From Clostridiales bacterium (lineage in GTDB: Bacteria > Bacillota > Clostridia > Christensenellales > Aristaeellaceae), in contig CP069419.1 in assembly GCA_017569285.1 (NCBI GenBank), positions 372,001-436,000 on the forward strand: DNA of 64,000 nucleotides, written 5' to 3'. The translations under genes were made by a program, and so were the position numbers. Positions within the stretch are counted from its first letter, which is position 1. Each line of letters opens with the position of its first letter. The notes under the pieces are model-generated. The model was not told where the DNA came from and searched no databases. It saw only the letters and a program-made list of their open reading frames with translations. Below are positions 1 through 8,595 of the stretch, piece after piece.

Positions 1-199
1 CACCGGTACGCCGAGGGAAATCTTTGCCCAGTCCGAAATGATGACCTCCATCGGTCTGGATGTTCCTGAAGCCGTTCACCTCTGCCGTGAACTGCGAAAC
101 AGGGGGCTGGATATTCCTCCGGACCTGTATCGCACAGAGGAACTGAAGGATGCCATTCTTCAGCTCTGGTCCCGGAGGAAGGAGGGACCAGCATGCTGA
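1..199 (+). CDS. ecfA2: Energy-coupling factor transporter ATPase, C-terminal fragment
   Basis: Only the last 65 codons are present, read from base 2 to the TGA at 197-199. The translation (TGTPREIFAQ, then a helical tail ending EGPAC) has the 'GTPREIF' segment that follows the H-loop of ECF-family ABC ATPases. The catalytic core lies outside the window. The stop overlaps the ATG of ecfT by 7 bases, so the two are translationally coupled. In this family the ATPase energises vitamin or metal uptake together with EcfT and exchangeable S components. The choice of ecfA2 over ecfA1 rests only on the usual order ecfA1-ecfA2-ecfT-truA in Firmicutes. Confidence 0.82.
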   Translation, partial: TGTPREIFAQSEMMTSIGLDVPEAVHLCRELRNRGLDIPPDLYRTEELKDAILQLWSRRKEGPAC

Positions 200-1002
200 A
201 CAACATTACAATCGGCCAGTATTATCCGGTGGACAGTCCGGTGCACCGCCTGGATCCGCGGATCAAGCTGATCCTGACAATTGGCTTTATCGTTTCGGTA
301 TTCCTGGCACAGTCTTTCTCCGGCTACGTCCTGCTTTTTGCGTTCATTTTCTTTGTTGCCCGGCTTTCCCGGGTGCCGTTCCGTATGCTGCTGAAAGGGC
401 TGAAGCCCCTCCGGATTATTCTCATCCTGACTTTTTTCCTTAATCTTTTCTTTACTCAGGGTGATATTGTATGGGTGAAATTCTGGATTGTCCGGATTAC
501 GCAGGAGGCATTTCTGCAGGCGCTGTTCTATTCCCTGCGTCTGGTTTTCCTGGTAGCCGGCACCTCCCTGCTGACACTGACAACATCCCCCGTTGCCCTG
601 GCTGACGGACTGGAAATCCTGCTGACACCGCTGAAGAAGATTCATTTTCCTGCACACGAACTGGCCATGATGATGACCATTGCGCTCCGGTTCATTCCGA
701 CATTGCTGGAGGAAACGGACAAGATCATGAAAGCCCAGATGGCCCGCGGCGCTGACTTTGAGAGCGGAAACCTGATTTCCAGGGCCAAAGCGATGGTTCC
801 CCTTCTGGTCCCCCTGTTTGTCAGTGCATTCCGCCGTGCCGGTGACCTGGCCATGGCCATGGAAAGCCGCTGTTACCACGGGGGGGACGGCAGGACCCGC
901 CTCCGTTCCCTCAGACTGACCCGTGCAGACCTGATTGCCTGCATTGTGGTTGCCAGCTTTATCGCCTTGGTTGTGTGTTCCGGTATGTTCCTTCCCTTCT
1001 GA
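193..1002 (+). CDS. ecfT: Energy-coupling factor transporter transmembrane protein EcfT
   Basis: 269 aa integral membrane protein. Several hydrophobic helices lie in residues 25-135 and a last one near 247-265. Between them is a cytoplasmic coupling region with the first Ala-Arg-Gly motif (residues 184-186, KAQMARGADF) and a diverged second motif (ESRCY, 224-228). These motifs dock EcfT onto the two ATPases in group II ECF importers. No S component is encoded alongside, so the substrate cannot be read from this locus. The ATG is preceded by GGAGG within the ecfA2 end. truA follows after 32 bases, the usual Firmicutes order. Confidence 0.93.
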   Translation: MLNNITIGQYYPVDSPVHRLDPRIKLILTIGFIVSVFLAQSFSGYVLLFAFIFFVARLSRVPFRMLLKGLKPLRIILILTFFLNLFFTQGDIVWVKFWIVRITQEAFLQALFYSLRLVFLVAGTSLLTLTTSPVALADGLEILLTPLKKIHFPAHELAMMMTIALRFIPTLLEETDKIMKAQMARGADFESGNLISRAKAMVPLLVPLFVSAFRRAGDLAMAMESRCYHGGDGRTRLRSLRLTRADLIACIVVASFIALVVCSGMFLPF

Positions 1003-1034
1003 ATCCTGCATTTTCCTGATCCGGAGGCTTTGTT

Positions 1035-1820
1035 TTGAAGAGAATCCTTCTGACAGTTGAATATGACGGAACTGCCTATGCCGGCTGGCAGCGCCAGATC
1101 AACGGCCTTGCCGTTCAGCAGGTGCTTGAGGAAGCTCTTGCTTCCGCCTGCGGCCATCCGGTTGTCGTAACCGGATCCTCGCGGACAGACGCGGGAGTCC
1201 ATGCACTGATGCAGATGGTTCATTTTGATACCGACAGTACGATTCCGGCGGATAAATATCCGTTTGTGCTCAACAACATTCTGCCTCCGGATATCCGGGT
1301 TCAGGCCGGTAAGGAAGTACCGGCCGGTTTTCATGCCCGTTTTCTCGCTTCGGGAAAGACCTATACCTATCGGATTCTGAACCGCCGGCATGCCGGTGCG
1401 CTGTATCGCAACCTTTGCTGGCATGTGCCGGTCCCCCTGGATATCCGTTCCATGAAACTGGCAATTGCCGACCTGATCGGAACCCATGATTTCCGGGCTT
1501 TTGAAGCTTCCGGCGGTACCGCGAAATCCACCATCCGAACCCTGGACCGTGCAGCGCTTGATGAGAATGACGGAAATATCACCATCACCGTGAGCGGCAA
1601 TGCATTTCTCTATAATATGGTACGGATTATCGCGGGCACGCTGGTGGAAATCGGCCTGGGAAAGCTGAAGCCTGATGCTTTCCGCCGGGCTTTTGAATCC
1701 GGAAGCCGTCTGGATCTCGGAATGACAGCCCCGCCATCCGGCCTCGAGCTCACAGAGGTTCGCTATCCGGCACTCGCCTTTACAGATCCCGATACGCTTC
1801 GCTGGCACGAGGAGGAATAA
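1035..1820 (+). CDS. truA: tRNA pseudouridine(38-40) synthase TruA
   Basis: 261 aa. Converts U38, U39 and U40 of the tRNA anticodon arm to pseudouridine. The catalytic aspartate is D52 in SSRTDAGVHA, the hallmark TruA motif. The N-terminal VEYDGTAYAGWQ and the later RAFEASGG region also fit the family, and length is normal. The start is TTG at 1035, placed 8 bases after CCGGAGG; no better ATG exists before the conserved YDGTAY segment. It sits between ecfT and the flavoprotein gene (3-base gap), so it is co-transcribed with both. Confidence 0.95.
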   Translation: MKRILLTVEYDGTAYAGWQRQINGLAVQQVLEEALASACGHPVVVTGSSRTDAGVHALMQMVHFDTDSTIPADKYPFVLNNILPPDIRVQAGKEVPAGFHARFLASGKTYTYRILNRRHAGALYRNLCWHVPVPLDIRSMKLAIADLIGTHDFRAFEASGGTAKSTIRTLDRAALDENDGNITITVSGNAFLYNMVRIIAGTLVEIGLGKLKPDAFRRAFESGSRLDLGMTAPPSGLELTEVRYPALAFTDPDTLRWHEEE

Positions 1821-1823
1821 CTG

Positions 1824-3404
1824 ATGCTCCGCCTGACAAATCTCCGTGTTCCGCTGGACATGGCATCCGGTTCACTCCGTCCCCTGCTGGAGAAGAAGCT
1901 TTCCCTGCATTCGGAGGAGCTCCTTTCCTGGCGGCTTGTCCGCCGGTCTGTGGATGCGCGGGACAAGAGTGATGTCCATTTCGTCTGTACCATCGATATT
2001 GCGGTTTCGGATGAATCCCGGGTGCGGAAGCGGAACCGGAACCTGACATATGTTTCCGCTGCGCCGTCCGTAAAGCTGCCCCGGGCATCCCTGCCCTGCC
2101 CCCCGCTGGTTGTCGGTGCAGGCCCGGCCGGTCTGTTTGCGGCGCTGACACTGGCGCGCGCCGGTGCAAATCCTGTACTGATTGAACGCGGAAAGCCGGT
2201 GGAAGAACGTTCCCGGAGCGTACTGCGGATGTCGGAATCCGGAGAGCTGGACCCCGAATCCAACGTGCAGTTCGGTGAGGGCGGCGCCGGCGCTTTTTCC
2301 GATGGCAAGCTCACCTGCGGGGTCAAGTCTCCCTGGCTTCAGGACATACTGGATACCTTTGTTGCACACGGGGCTCCGGAATCCATCCTGTATGACAGCA
2401 AGCCGCATATCGGAACAGACCGGCTTCGCGGGGTTGTGTCCTCGATCCGTGAAGAAATCCGCCGGCTTGGAGGAACTGTCCTGTTTGATACCCGGATGGA
2501 AGAGCTGCTGATCCGGGGACACCACATTTGCGGTGCGGTGTTGTCCCATGACGGTGAGCGCCGGGAATTCCTGACGGATACCGTCTTGCTGTGTATCGGC
2601 CATTCAGCCCGGGATACGGTCCAGAATCTTTTCGGCCAGGGTGTCCGGATGTGTCAGAAACCGTTTGCAATGGGGGTGCGGATCGAACATCCGCGTGTCA
2701 TGATTGACCGGAGCCAGTACGGTGCCTTCGCCGGACATCCGGCGCTCGGAGCGGCTTCCTACAAACTGGTATGCCATACGCCGGACGGAAGAGGCGTCTA
2801 CACTTTCTGCATGTGTCCGGGCGGATATGTAATTGCGGCAGCTTCCCAGCCGGGAGGTGTCGTCGTTAACGGAATGAGCCTTCATGCGCGGGATGCGGAA
2901 AACAGCAATTCCGCGCTGCTGGTTGGTTTCCGCCCGGAGGACTTTGGTGATGATCATCCGCTGTCCGGTTTTGTGATCCAGCGGAAAATTGAGAAAGCAG
3001 CCTTCTCGGCTGCCGGAGGCGGGTTCCGCGCTCCGGCACAGCGTGTGGAGGATTTTCTTGCCGGAAGGGCTTCCGACCGGTTCGGGGATGTCATTCCTTC
3101 CTACCGTCCCGGAGTGGTTCCGTCCGATCTCCGGGCAGTTCTTCCCGAAATGATCTGTGCGAACCTGAAAACCGGTATCCGTGCAATGAACGCACAGCTT
3201 CCGGGATTTGCGATGCCGGATGCTGTGCTGACCGGGCCGGAAACACGTTCCTCCTCCCCGGTCCGTATGCTGCGGTCTGCTTCCGGTGAGGCAGAAGACC
3301 TGGCCGGTCTCTATCCGGTCGGGGAAGGCGCCGGCTTCGCCGGCGGCATTGTATCTGCAGCGATTGACGGAATTACCGCCGCACGCCGCGTTCTTGGATG
3401 CTGA
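1824..3404 (+). CDS. FAD-dependent dehydrogenase of the COG2509 type
   Basis: 526 aa. After an N-terminal domain of about 90 residues with the LRLTNLRVPLD opening typical of COG2509, there is a Rossmann FAD motif GAGPAG (98-103) ending in an acidic residue (IERG). Further flavoprotein motifs follow, including CIGHSARD and, near the end, YPVGEGAGFAGGIVSAAIDG, which matches the C-terminal FAD-binding stretch of this group. The enzymatic substrate of the family is not established. The ATG has GGAGGAAT 6 bases upstream and lies 3 bases after truA. A rho-independent terminator follows at 3433-3472, closing the operon. Confidence 0.85.
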   Translation: MLRLTNLRVPLDMASGSLRPLLEKKLSLHSEELLSWRLVRRSVDARDKSDVHFVCTIDIAVSDESRVRKRNRNLTYVSAAPSVKLPRASLPCPPLVVGAGPAGLFAALTLARAGANPVLIERGKPVEERSRSVLRMSESGELDPESNVQFGEGGAGAFSDGKLTCGVKSPWLQDILDTFVAHGAPESILYDSKPHIGTDRLRGVVSSIREEIRRLGGTVLFDTRMEELLIRGHHICGAVLSHDGERREFLTDTVLLCIGHSARDTVQNLFGQGVRMCQKPFAMGVRIEHPRVMIDRSQYGAFAGHPALGAASYKLVCHTPDGRGVYTFCMCPGGYVIAAASQPGGVVVNGMSLHARDAENSNSALLVGFRPEDFGDDHPLSGFVIQRKIEKAAFSAAGGGFRAPAQRVEDFLAGRASDRFGDVIPSYRPGVVPSDLRAVLPEMICANLKTGIRAMNAQLPGFAMPDAVLTGPETRSSSPVRMLRSASGEAEDLAGLYPVGEGAGFAGGIVSAAIDGITAARRVLGC

Positions 3405-3432
3405 TACAACCGCATAGCCGGATATGAAACAG

Positions 3433-3472
3433 GCCCGAATCCGGAAATCCGGACTCGGGCTTGTTTTTTTTT
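3433..3472 (+). terminator. Rho-independent terminator after the COG2509 gene
   Basis: Arms GCCCGAATCCGG (3433-3444) and CCGGACTCGGGC (3449-3460) pair with one A-C mismatch and a 4-base loop. A T-rich tract (TTGTTTTTTTTT) follows directly. It is oriented for the plus-strand operon; the reverse orientation lacks a T tract. Confidence 0.9.
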
Positions 3473-3499
3473 GATTGGAAATCGGATTCTGATCCGGAA

Positions 3500-5587
3500 T
3501 TATTCCTCGTCGTCGTCCTCAATCTTCGCGTTGGCAATAATCTTCTGGGCTTCCACCTGGGGTACTTCTTCGTACCGCTCAAACTTCATGCTGAAGGAGC
3601 CTCTCGCCTGCGTCATGCTGCGCAGATCGGTTGCATACTTGAACATTTCCGCCAGGGGTGCTTCCGCTTCCAGCTGCTGCATGCCATTGACCTGGTTCAT
3701 ACCCATGATCCGGCCGCGCCGCTTGTTCATGTCGCCCATAATATCGCCCATGTACTCATTGGGAACCAGCACATCCACATGCATAATCGGCTCCAGCAGT
3801 ACTGGGTTTGCTTCCATGCAGCCCTTCTTGTAGGCAATACGCGCTGCAGTCTTGAAAGCCATTTCGGAGGAGTCCACAGGATGGTAGGAACCATCGTACA
3901 GCTTCGCATGCAGGTGAACCATGGGATAGCCCGCCAGAACACCCTTGACGATATTCTCGCGCAGTCCCTTTTCGACGCTGGGGATAAAGTTCCGCGGGAC
4001 CACACCGCCGACGACGGCATCTTCAAACTCAAATTCAGCATCGCTGTCTGTAATGGGGCTGAATTCGATCCAGACATCACCGAACTGTCCGTGTCCGCCG
4101 GTCTGTTTCTTGTGGCGTCCCTGGACCTTCACGGTCTTGCGGATTGTTTCACGGTACGGGATCTTGGGATCCTGCAGTACCGCGTTGGCGCCGAACTTGG
4201 AAGCCAGCTTGTTCCGGATCACATCCAGGTGCATTTCGCCCTGGCCGCTCAGCTCAGTTTCGGTCGTTTCGGGATTCTTTTCAATCCGGATGGAAGGATC
4301 TTCCTCAGCAAGGCGGTTCAGTCCGCTGAACACCTTGTCTTCTTCGCCCTGCTTGGCAGCGAAAACAGCCTTGGAAATGCAGGGAGCCGGGAACTCAATC
4401 GTGGGATAGAGGGTAGGATTGTTCGGGTCACACAGCGTATCACCGGTAGATGTAAACTGCAGCTTGGCCAGAGCGCCGATATCGCCCGCGTGGAGCTTGT
4501 CAACGTTCGTCTGCTTGTTGCCTTTCAGCGTAAACATGCCGCCGGCCTTTTCGTTCTTTTCCTTCGTGGCGTTGTACAGCGTGGAGGAGGATGTCAGCAT
4601 ACCGGAGAATATCCGGAACAGGCTCAGTTTTCCGACAAACGGGTCGGCGATGGTTTTGAAAACGAGGGCGGAGAAGGGTTCCTCATCCTTGCAGAGGCGG
4701 ACGACTTCTTCCCCGGTCTTCGGGTTGATGCCCTTCTGGCACAGGCCTTCATGGGCAGGAGACGGCAGGTACTTGGCCATCAGGTCCATGGTACGGGCAA
4801 TACCCACGCCGGTCAGTGCAGAGCAGGCAACGACGGGAACAATACTGCCGTCCTTCATGCCCTTCCGGAATCCGGCCATGATCTCATCATAAGTCAGTTC
4901 TTCGCCTTCGAGATACTTCATCATCAGGTCGTCATCCGCGGCGGCAGCCTGCTCTGTCAGGTATTCGAACGCTTCGTTGACTTCCGCCTCGAGTTCGGAA
5001 GGCATCGGAACTTCCACGCTCTTCTTGTAGGCACCTTCGTATGCCTTCTTTTCCAGCACGTTCACAACGCCCCGGAAGCTGGCGCCCTGACCGAGCGGCA
5101 GCAGGATCGGCACAACACTGGAGCCGTATTTTTCACGCAGCTGGGCAGTCACCTTTTCGAAGTTGGCGTGTTCACGGTCCATCTGATTGACCACAAACAT
5201 ACGTCCCAGATTATGTGCGCCTGCGTAATCCCAGGCTTTTTCAGCGCCGACGCTCAGTCCGTTAACGCCGCCGACCACGATCACCGCGGTCTCGATGACG
5301 CGCAGGGGTCCCATCAGTTCACCGATAAAATCAAAATATCCGGGCACATCGATCACGTTGATGACTTTTCCGGCCCACGGGATCGGCGCGTAGCTGGCGC
5401 TGATGGAAAAGCCGCGTTTTTTCTCTTCCGGATCAAAGTCGGAGACGGTGGTTCCGTCTTCCACTTTGCCCTGGCGGTCCGTCATCCCGGCAGCAAAGAG
5501 CATTGCTTCGATAAGCGTGGTTTTCCCTTCACTGCCGTGGCCCATCAGTGCAACATTGCGAATGTTTCCGGTTATGAATTCAGCCAT
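3500..5587 (-). CDS. Elongation factor G-like GTPase (EF-G-2 type)
   Basis: 695 aa with the full EF-G layout: an N-terminal GTPase, then domains II to V (for example GGHGQFGDVWIEFSP in domain IV). The GTPase motifs differ from canonical EF-G. G1 is GHGSEGKT (16-23). G3 is DVPGYFDF (80-87), so the usual catalytic histidine is tyrosine Y84. G4 is NQMDRE (134-139) rather than NKMD. These changes match the EF-G-2 paralogues known from Thermus and many Firmicutes, whose cellular role is unclear; the main translocase is presumably encoded elsewhere. The tail is acidic (EDDDEE). The ATG follows GGAGGTTGGGATA, and the gene has its own promoter at 5666-5694, downstream of murI. Confidence 0.9.
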   Translation of the reverse strand: MAEFITGNIRNVALMGHGSEGKTTLIEAMLFAAGMTDRQGKVEDGTTVSDFDPEEKKRGFSISASYAPIPWAGKVINVIDVPGYFDFIGELMGPLRVIETAVIVVGGVNGLSVGAEKAWDYAGAHNLGRMFVVNQMDREHANFEKVTAQLREKYGSSVVPILLPLGQGASFRGVVNVLEKKAYEGAYKKSVEVPMPSELEAEVNEAFEYLTEQAAAADDDLMMKYLEGEELTYDEIMAGFRKGMKDGSIVPVVACSALTGVGIARTMDLMAKYLPSPAHEGLCQKGINPKTGEEVVRLCKDEEPFSALVFKTIADPFVGKLSLFRIFSGMLTSSSTLYNATKEKNEKAGGMFTLKGNKQTNVDKLHAGDIGALAKLQFTSTGDTLCDPNNPTLYPTIEFPAPCISKAVFAAKQGEEDKVFSGLNRLAEEDPSIRIEKNPETTETELSGQGEMHLDVIRNKLASKFGANAVLQDPKIPYRETIRKTVKVQGRHKKQTGGHGQFGDVWIEFSPITDSDAEFEFEDAVVGGVVPRNFIPSVEKGLRENIVKGVLAGYPMVHLHAKLYDGSYHPVDSSEMAFKTAARIAYKKGCMEANPVLLEPIMHVDVLVPNEYMGDIMGDMNKRRGRIMGMNQVNGMQQLEAEAPLAEMFKYATDLRSMTQARGSFSMKFERYEEVPQVEAQKIIANAKIEDDDEE

Positions 5588-5665
5588 ATTATCCCAACCT
5601 CCATATTTATGTTTTCCTAAATATAATCCTGCGGAACAGCAGGAATCATATGCCAGTCAAATTAT

Positions 5666-5694
5666 ATTATACCATATCTTGCGTCCTTTGAAAA
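5666..5694 (-). promoter_or_regulatory. Sigma-A promoter of the EF-G-like gene
   Basis: On the minus strand, -35 TTTTCA (5694-5689), a 17-base spacer and a perfect -10 TATAAT (5671-5666). It lies between the murI stop (5719) and the EF-G-like start (5587), so the GTPase gene can be transcribed independently of murI. Confidence 0.7.
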
Positions 5695-5718
5695 GCCTTG
5701 ATTTGCGTTTTCTGACCA

Positions 5719-6486
5719 TTATCTTCCCATTTTGTCCGTTTCCAGCAGTTTGCGCATCAGCAGAATATCCTTCTCCGTGCCGCTGGTCTGCAGGATCACT
5801 CGGCCTTCTCCCTGTTCATTCAGCAGTTCGTTTTTCTGCAGGACGCGCCGAAGCTGCCGCGCGGTGCCTTCACTTCCCTCAGTGATCGCAATTCTGTCCG
5901 GAATCATGTCCCGGATCATATCCTTCAGAAACACATAATGGGTGCATCCCAGCACAACCGCATCCACATGTTCCATGTCAAAGCCGGCAAAAAGCTCCCG
6001 AAGATACTGTTCGGCGCCGTCGAAATCCTCATTCTCAACCAGCTCCATCAGCCCGTTGCACGGAACGCGTTCTGCACCTTCCCCGTATTTTTCCATCAGC
6101 CGGTTGAACTTTTCCTGATGCAGCGTCAGGGGAGTCGCCAGCACCAGGATCCGGCCGTTTTTCCGGACTTCGGATGCCGGCTTCAGCGCCGGTTCCATTC
6201 CGATCACCGGAATCGTCAGTTCCCTGCGCAGTGTGGCGGCTGCCGCCCCTGTTGCAGTATTGCACGCAATCACCAGGGCTTTGATTTTCTGGTCCAGCAG
6301 CTCCTTTACAACCGCCCGGGCGTATCCGATCACCTCATCGGTGCTTTTGGTGCCATAGGGAGCATTTCGGATATCCCCGTAATAAATAAATGTCTCTGAG
6401 GGAAGAACGCGCCTCATTTCCCGCAATGCGCTGATTCCGCCGACACCGCTGTCGAAAACGCCCACAGGATCCAGTTTCCGGTCCAC
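5719..6486 (-). CDS. murI: Glutamate racemase MurI
   Basis: 255 aa, cytoplasmic. Interconverts L- and D-glutamate to supply D-Glu for peptidoglycan stem peptides. Both catalytic cysteines are visible: C75 in ACNTAT and C181 in GCTHY. The N-terminal VGVFDSGVGG and YYGD segments are also family signatures. Translation starts at GTG (6484-6486), preceded by GGGAGGAAAAGC. Divergent promoters separate it from the DUF951 gene. Confidence 0.95.
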   Translation of the reverse strand: MDRKLDPVGVFDSGVGGISALREMRRVLPSETFIYYGDIRNAPYGTKSTDEVIGYARAVVKELLDQKIKALVIACNTATGAAAATLRRELTIPVIGMEPALKPASEVRKNGRILVLATPLTLHQEKFNRLMEKYGEGAERVPCNGLMELVENEDFDGAEQYLRELFAGFDMEHVDAVVLGCTHYVFLKDMIRDMIPDRIAITEGSEGTARQLRRVLQKNELLNEQGEGRVILQTSGTEKDILLMRKLLETDKMGR

Positions 6487-6537
6487 GCTGCTTTTCCTCC
6501 CGAATGCTCTGGTTGTCAGTTGTCCGTAATCTTAGGT

Positions 6538-6566
6538 ATTTTATCAAATCTTTCCCGCGATGTAAA
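6538..6566 (-). promoter_or_regulatory. Sigma-A promoter of murI
   Basis: Minus strand -35 TTTACA (6566-6561), 17-base spacer, -10 TAAAAT (6543-6538), about 50 bases upstream of the murI GTG. It is back to back with the DUF951 promoter. Confidence 0.65.
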
Positions 6567-6586
6567 CCGGGGCCGGAGAGGGTGGT

Positions 6587-6615
6587 TTGATTATTCAGCC
6601 GTTCCGTATTATTAT
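6587..6615 (+). promoter_or_regulatory. Sigma-A promoter of the DUF951 gene
   Basis: -35 TTGATT (6587-6592), 17-base spacer, -10 TATTAT (6610-6615), about 38 bases upstream of the ATG at 6654. Confidence 0.6.
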
Positions 6616-6653
6616 ATATGGAAATATCAGTATTGGAATCATGGAGGTGCCCC

Positions 6654-6866
6654 ATGCAGAATGATATCCTGACGGGCGATGTGATCCGGACCCGAAAGCC
6701 CCACCCCTGCGGAAATGACACATGGGAAGTGATCCGGACCGGCGCGGATATCAAAATCCGCTGCCTTCGCTGCGGTCACGTCGTCCTCATGGACCGCGAA
6801 ACCTTCCTGAAGCGTCGGAAAGCTCTTGTCTCCCGCCGGGAGCCTCCGGCCGGCACGGCGGACTGA
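6654..6866 (+). CDS. DUF951 small zinc-binding-like protein
   Basis: 70 aa. The core GDVIRTRKPHPCG, WEVIRTGADIKIRC and LRCGHVVLMDRE is the DUF951 signature. One cysteine in KPHPCG and two in CLRCGH, with the flanking histidines, could form a zinc site. Its function is not established. The start chosen is the ATG at 6654, preceded by GGAGGTGCCCC; an in-frame ATG 12 codons earlier lacks a ribosome site. It is transcribed alone from the promoter at 6587-6615. Confidence 0.88.
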   Translation: MQNDILTGDVIRTRKPHPCGNDTWEVIRTGADIKIRCLRCGHVVLMDRETFLKRRKALVSRREPPAGTAD

Positions 6867-6869
6867 TTC

Positions 6870-6897
6870 TTGCCATTCCACTAAATTATGGTATAAT
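6870..6897 (+). promoter_or_regulatory. Sigma-A promoter of the secreted 521-aa protein gene
   Basis: -35 TTGCCA (6870-6875), 16-base spacer, perfect -10 TATAAT (6892-6897). It implies a 5' leader of roughly 75-85 nt before the coding region. Confidence 0.65.
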
Positions 6898-6964
6898 CAA
6901 TTTTGCTGATTCTTGTGCAGGAGCGGTTCTTTCCTGCTTTTCCGGCCCGTCTGCGGGTGACAAA

Positions 6965-6979
6965 ACCTTTCTGAAAGGT
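6965..6979 (+). promoter_or_regulatory. Hairpin enclosing the ribosome-binding site
   Basis: ACCTTT-CTG-AAAGGT forms a 6-bp hairpin whose right arm contains the AAAGG that should act as Shine-Dalgarno sequence for the next gene. A small CCCG-TCTG-CGGG hairpin lies just upstream. This may limit translation initiation. It matches no riboswitch class that I recognise. Confidence 0.35.
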
Positions 6980-6980
6980 C

Positions 6981-8546
6981 GTGGATTTTGTGCGTAAGAT
7001 TTTATGGGTGACGGTCCTGCTGCTGGCGCTGCTGTGCTGCACCTGTGCGGCTGCGGATACATCGTATTCCCTGGCTCCCTGCCCCGGCACCGTTGAAATC
7101 CCGGACGCCAAGTTTATCGTGCTGACTCCGGACAATCTCACCAGCCATCCCGACCTGCTTTCCAGGATCGGGAAAACAGCTAAGCAGCTGACTTCCGACT
7201 GGGAAGAACGCGGCGTTATCATGCAGGCCTGGTTCCAGAGCAAGAAGCCCGACTCCTGTCTGGAAATCTCAGTCCGGGAAGACGCGGATTCCAAACTGTA
7301 CTACGACCTGGTTAACCATTCCGCCGACCAGAACTGGAAGTCCTTTATCAGTTCCCATAAGGATGGTTCGGCTTATGCAGCAGATGGGTATTCCCTGCGT
7401 GAAGTAACCAAAAAGCAGCAGGCAAACAAAAATTACTTCCTTCGTCTCCAGTACAAGCGTACGACCGATGAAAAGGTGTACTGGGGTTATGTCGCCAAGA
7501 CCGTTGCACGCGGTTATACAATCGTTTTCGACTACCAGGTTTTTGACCGCGGCCTCCGTGCGGGTGACCAGACCCAGCTGAACCGGATTGTCAATACACT
7601 CAGCCTTTCTGAAGGCGGAACCGGCGGCGGAAGCAGCGTGTCGGAATCCGGAAAGCTGAATATCATCACAAATCCCCCGGTTGAAACCAATTTGGATACA
7701 TTTACGGTCGAAGGCCAGACCATTCCCGGTCTGGAAGTCATCGGTGTCCTCATGAATGAGGAAAGTCCGGAACCTACCCGGTTTTATGCCACTGCGAATG
7801 AGAAGAACGGTAATTTCAAGCTGAAGGTTACCCTTCCCTATGAGAAGACCTGGCTGCTGACACTTATCGTGGTTGATGGCGATGTCCAGAAGGATTTCCA
7901 TGCGTTCAGCCCGGTAAAATACAGCCAGACACTGCTTCCCCTCACATTCGACTCTCCGGTTCCGGAAACGCTGACCGCAAATGAAACCGTGATTTCAGGT
8001 ACAACAGACAAGGGTGTCACCGTTCAGTGCATTGTTTCAGACGGCGGAAAAACCAATTTCACCAAGCAGATCAGGACCAACGGAACCGGGCGTTTCACTT
8101 TCAAGGTGCCGACTGCGGATGAAGCGGATTACCATTTCACACTGGTATTCAGCAAAAAGGGCTTTGATACAAAGCGGCTCACTTTCGATGCGTCCCGCAG
8201 CCTGTCCGAAGAGGACCGCCGCGCGGCAATCCAGAAATCCGCAGTCCGTCCGAGTTACAGCAATCTGATGAACAAGAGCGAGAAATACATTCATCAGGCA
8301 ATGGGTTACAATCTGTATGTGACGGATGTGCAGCAAAGCGGCGAAGAATGGATTATTCAGGCTGCCATGGTCCGCAGCGGAGCACAGTACAAAAATATCG
8401 TATATTTCAACGCCGATGAGGATCCGGGTCTTGAAATCGGTTCCCGGTATCTGATGTACGGTGATTATATCGGCTCCTATGTGGTCCAGGCAGATGACGG
8501 CGCAGAACAGTTCCCCGGGTTTGATCTTCTGTTTGTCATCAAATAA
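6981..8546 (+). CDS. Secreted protein of unknown family
   Basis: 521 aa, not recognised as a named family. It begins with a signal peptide: a basic start (VRK), then a hydrophobic core to about residue 24. The cysteines at the end of the core do not form a clear lipobox, so signal peptidase I cleavage near CAAA-D is more likely. Residues about 30-205 form one domain. A Gly/Ser linker (GGTGGGSS) is followed by two beta-rich, Ig-like segments (about 220-310 and 320-400). A C-terminal region after residue 425 (YIHQAMGYNLYVTDVQ) resembles a compact beta fold. Start GTG 6981 is used; GTG 6990 has better spacing from AAAGG. A monocistronic unit between its own promoter and a terminator. Confidence 0.75.
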   Translation: MDFVRKILWVTVLLLALLCCTCAAADTSYSLAPCPGTVEIPDAKFIVLTPDNLTSHPDLLSRIGKTAKQLTSDWEERGVIMQAWFQSKKPDSCLEISVREDADSKLYYDLVNHSADQNWKSFISSHKDGSAYAADGYSLREVTKKQQANKNYFLRLQYKRTTDEKVYWGYVAKTVARGYTIVFDYQVFDRGLRAGDQTQLNRIVNTLSLSEGGTGGGSSVSESGKLNIITNPPVETNLDTFTVEGQTIPGLEVIGVLMNEESPEPTRFYATANEKNGNFKLKVTLPYEKTWLLTLIVVDGDVQKDFHAFSPVKYSQTLLPLTFDSPVPETLTANETVISGTTDKGVTVQCIVSDGGKTNFTKQIRTNGTGRFTFKVPTADEADYHFTLVFSKKGFDTKRLTFDASRSLSEEDRRAAIQKSAVRPSYSNLMNKSEKYIHQAMGYNLYVTDVQQSGEEWIIQAAMVRSGAQYKNIVYFNADEDPGLEIGSRYLMYGDYIGSYVVQADDGAEQFPGFDLLFVIK

Positions 8547-8564
8547 TCCTCCGTTCGGTTTTGG

Positions 8565-8595
8565 CAGGAGGCATATGCCTCCTGTTTTTTGTTTT
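8565..8595 (+). terminator. Rho-independent terminator after the secreted protein gene
   Basis: A perfect 20-base palindrome (8565-8584, CAGGAGGCAT / ATGCCTCCTG) followed by TTTTTTGTTTT. It separates this gene from the dgt-dnaG operon. Confidence 0.9.

Noticed and set aside
3461-5620. 719-codon plus-strand frame opposite the EF-G-like gene
   Set aside because: Composition shadow of the real minus-strand gene; begins inside the terminator T run.
6898-6981. Cyclic di-GMP, preQ1 or other known riboswitch in the leader of the secreted protein gene
   Set aside because: Only small hairpins are present; conserved sequence of these classes is missing.
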